The translations under genes were made by a program, and so were the position numbers. The notes beneath the pieces were generated by a model. The model did no database searches. It was not told where the DNA came from and saw only the letters and a list, made by a program, of their open reading frames with translations. Positions 63,689-64,000 of a DNA stretch of 64,000 nt are shown piece by piece; the first letter of the stretch is position 1; every line of letters starts with the position of its first letter. Origin of the DNA: Paractinoplanes brasiliensis (lineage in GTDB: Bacteria > Actinomycetota > Actinomycetes > Mycobacteriales > Micromonosporaceae); contig NZ_SNWR01000001.1 in assembly GCF_004362215.1 (NCBI RefSeq), positions 248,001 through 312,000 on the forward strand. Direction: 5' to 3'.

Positions 63689-63994
63689 TCACGAAGCCGA
63701 GGCGAGCAGATCGGTCCAGGACAACAACCGAAGCACGCGGCGGGTCATCGGATCGAGCCCGACAACGGTGACGGCACGGTCGGCATCGCGGATCGACCGA
63801 GCCGCCACGTTGAGGATCCGGAGCCCGCCGACATCGATGAAGTCCACCTCCGACATGTCAATTCGTATGTCCCCCGCCGCCGACACCAGTTCCGCGATCG
63901 CCGAGTCCAGGATGTCGTGGGTGGCCAGATCGATCTCCCCCTGGAGCCGCAGCACCCGGCCCGAGGTTCCGCCGACGGCCGACGTGGCTAGCAA
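63689..63994 (-). CDS. STAS-domain anti-sigma antagonist-like protein (edge)
   Basis: A 101-residue STAS protein: VLRLQGEIDLATHDILDSAIAEL and RIDMSEVDFIDVGGLRILN. The Ser normally phosphorylated by anti-sigma kinases (DS-S/T-G) is replaced (DVGG), so the usual switch may be lost. The TTG start at 63994 is 6 bp from the window edge, so the true N-terminus may lie outside. Confidence 0.75.
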   Translation of the reverse strand: MLATSAVGGTSGRVLRLQGEIDLATHDILDSAIAELVSAAGDIRIDMSEVDFIDVGGLRILNVAARSIRDADRAVTVVGLDPMTRRVLRLLSWTDLLASAS

Positions 63995-64000
63995 CGGTCG

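Overview
The window is high-GC actinobacterial chromosome, most like a motile-spore member of the Micromonosporaceae such as Actinoplanes. The genus is inference. It rests on GTG and TTG starts, ATGA/GTGA stop-start overlaps, a DUF397 plus DUF5753-type regulator pair, Pkn-type kinases, an F420-type LLM oxidoreductase and a complete chemotaxis cluster. No rRNA, confident tRNA, CRISPR, transposase or integrase was seen.

Region 1 (1-9.5 kb) is secreted and envelope functions: a frameshifted GH2 beta-galactosidase cut by the left edge, a DUF1996 protein with an internal duplication, a YVTN/lactonase-type propeller, and a DoxX plus Cip1-like secreted protein pair behind a near-textbook CebR (cellobiose repressor) palindrome. 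A cupin gene sits between two copies of a 38-bp segment from the end of the adjacent oxidoreductase gene. Region 2 (9.6-17.4 kb) is signalling: a 1742-residue Ser/Thr kinase-STAND ATPase-GAF-GGDEF protein, an XRE/DUF5753 regulator facing a DUF397 gene, and a small diguanylate cyclase. Region 3 (17.5-22.8 kb) holds an MDR oxidoreductase and an overlapping operon of P450, carotenoid-oxygenase-like enzyme, serine-less ACP-like protein and P450, possibly an apocarotenoid pathway. Region 4 (23.3-28.4 kb) carries a membrane Ser/Thr kinase, a secreted streptogrisin-type protease with a ricin-type lectin domain, and a PQQ-like propeller preceded by a 31-codon leader ORF.

Region 5 (28.7-38 kb) is a compact biosynthetic unit. 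A Hyg5-type chorismatase (3-hydroxybenzoate synthase) overlaps a 2548-residue PKS with architecture AMP-ligase-ACP-KS-AT(malonyl)-DH-KR-ACP-TE. A 16-bp perfect palindrome lies upstream, next to a decayed O-methyltransferase. Region 6 (38.1-46.9 kb) is chemotaxis: a divergent MCP, then cheW-cheR-cheD-cheB-(MCP/CheZ-like hybrid)-cheY-STAS-cheA, nearly all overlapping. The hybrid carries the CheZ-type DxxxQ phosphatase motif inside a receptor-like protein.

Region 7 (47-59.6 kb) is a catabolic block of unknown substrate around a divergent IclR promoter. One arm encodes an amidohydrolase, bicupin, substrate-binding lipoprotein, LLM oxidoreductase, thiolase, CoA-transferase A/B, aldehyde dehydrogenase and NTF2-like protein. 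The other encodes IclR, the ABC ATPase and permease, an HpcH/HpaI aldolase and an SDR. Broken gene fragments flank it on both sides, suggesting insertion. Region 8 (59.6-64 kb) has an SDR fragment, a haloperoxidase-type hydrolase, an MFS fragment, a PucR-type regulator and a STAS protein reaching the right edge.
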